Shown here: in pieces, positions 24,173 through 24,628 of the stretch
Position numbering within the stretch: the stretch's first letter is position 1
How the letters are laid out: each line of letters begins with the position of its first letter
Source: CAYFHQ01 sp964342805
GTDB lineage: Bacteria; Bacillota; Clostridia; Peptostreptococcales; Acidaminobacteraceae
DNA: 24,628 bases
Assembly: GCA_964342805.1 (NCBI GenBank)
Contig: CAYFHQ010000054.1
Span: forward strand, 1 to 24,628
Reading direction: 5' to 3'
Program-made: the position numbers and the translations under genes
The notes under the pieces: generated by a model
The model's database searches: none
Told to the model about the DNA's origin: nothing
Seen by the model: the letters and a program-made list of their open reading frames with translations, nothing else

Positions 24173-24562
24173 TTGAATAATCGAGAGCGAGGATCCCTAG
24201 GACGAATAGTAAAGTGGATGGCTGTACTCGCAGCACTGGCGATCCTCATGAAAGTGTACTACGATTTGAAACTCATTGACTTGGTCATTGGGATATTCAA
24301 GTTGGAGGGTCAGGGGAAACGCATAGCACGGGTAAACCAAAAGACACTCATGTACATTGTCCGCAAAGGTACAGATGATACTTTGTTCATTCGCAAAATG
24401 GAGCGAATGGGGTGGAAGTTCATTGCAGCGTATGGTCGCGGTTATCTGTTCGATAAAGAAGGCGAAGAAGTTTTGGTTACCAAGCGGAACCATTTACGCT
24501 ATACCATTTATGAGATTCAAAACAAACCATTCTTTATGGATCATACAGAAAAGCTCGTTTAA
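24173..24562 (+). CDS. small single-helix membrane protein, unknown function
   Basis: A 129-residue protein I do not recognise. One hydrophobic helix lies at about 13-28, after a basic N-terminus (NNRERGSLGRIVK), so the remaining 100 residues would be outside if the positive-inside rule holds. The soluble part is rich in charged and aromatic residues, with a run MERMGWKFIAAYGRGYLFDKEG that looks like a beta-hairpin domain. The start is the TTG at 24173, seven bases after AGGAGG; a GTG at 24167 is too close to that site. It begins 85 bases after the parC-like gene and ends at a terminator, so it may be in the topoisomerase operon. No catalytic motif is visible. Confidence 0.75.
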   Translation: MNNRERGSLGRIVKWMAVLAALAILMKVYYDLKLIDLVIGIFKLEGQGKRIARVNQKTLMYIVRKGTDDTLFIRKMERMGWKFIAAYGRGYLFDKEGEEVLVTKRNHLRYTIYEIQNKPFFMDHTEKLV

Positions 24563-24568
24563 GCAATT

Positions 24569-24607
24569 ACAGCGGTGGGGTAGCCTGCCGCTGTTTTTCG
24601 TTTTTTG
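24569..24607 (+). terminator. rho-independent terminator after the small membrane protein gene
   Basis: ACAGCGG (24569-24575) pairs with CCGCTGT (24588-24594), followed by two T runs. It ends the topoisomerase-region transcript. Confidence 0.88.
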
Positions 24608-24628
24608 AACCCCTTTGCAAGTGGTTTG

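Overview
The window looks like a chromosomal stretch of a Bacillota bacterium, most likely a Clostridia-type anaerobe of middling G+C. The reasons are strong AGGAGG-type ribosome binding sites, several TTG/GTG starts, sigma-A promoters with TGn-extended -10 elements, Bacillus-type Pho boxes (TTAACA repeats at an 11-bp period), a Bacillus-type LexA box, and a PheB-type ACT protein heading a threonine operon. The species cannot be named from the sequence alone. No rRNA, tRNA, CRISPR array, transposase or phage gene was seen; this is mostly core-genome content.

Layout, left to right. (1) 2-1662: the 3' end of a 2-oxoacid dehydrogenase E2 gene and a complete dihydrolipoyl dehydrogenase (lpdA), closed by a terminator. 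(2) 1810-4510: a promoter, two 255-residue membrane proteins and an ATPase, forming an ABC-2 transporter of the DUF990 type, closed by a terminator. (3) 4524-5397: proC with its own promoter, followed by a small duplication of its 3' end. (4) 5505-7161: a chemoreceptor-like protein with almost no extracellular part and an extra C-terminal domain. (5) 7281-14658: the complete phosphate-starvation module phoP-phoR-pstS-pstC-pstA-pstB-phoU, with clear Pho boxes before pstS and weaker ones before phoP and pstC. (6) 14790-19649, minus strand: an aspartate-pathway operon, ACT protein-hom-thrC-thrB-lysC, convergent with phoU across a bidirectional terminator. (7) 19767-24562, plus strand: a divergent type IIA topoisomerase pair (parE-like, parC-like) plus a small one-helix membrane protein.

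How the parts work together. PhoR senses phosphate limitation, probably through PstSCAB and PhoU, and PhoP then activates the pst promoter. A 14-bp intercistronic hairpin after pstS probably lets the binding protein be made in excess over the membrane complex. In the minus-strand operon LysC commits aspartate to the pathway, Hom makes homoserine, and ThrB and ThrC make threonine; aspartate-semialdehyde dehydrogenase is not here. lysC carries a strong internal ribosome binding site that would give a separate regulatory subunit starting at codon 246.

The points most worth checking are the parC-like protein, which has Gln and Ala at the two positions that normally anchor fluoroquinolones; a perfect CGAAC-N4-GTTCG LexA box inside a possible promoter upstream of the topoisomerase genes; the lysC internal start; and the unusual chemoreceptor architecture. 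I did not find a plainly new multi-gene system.
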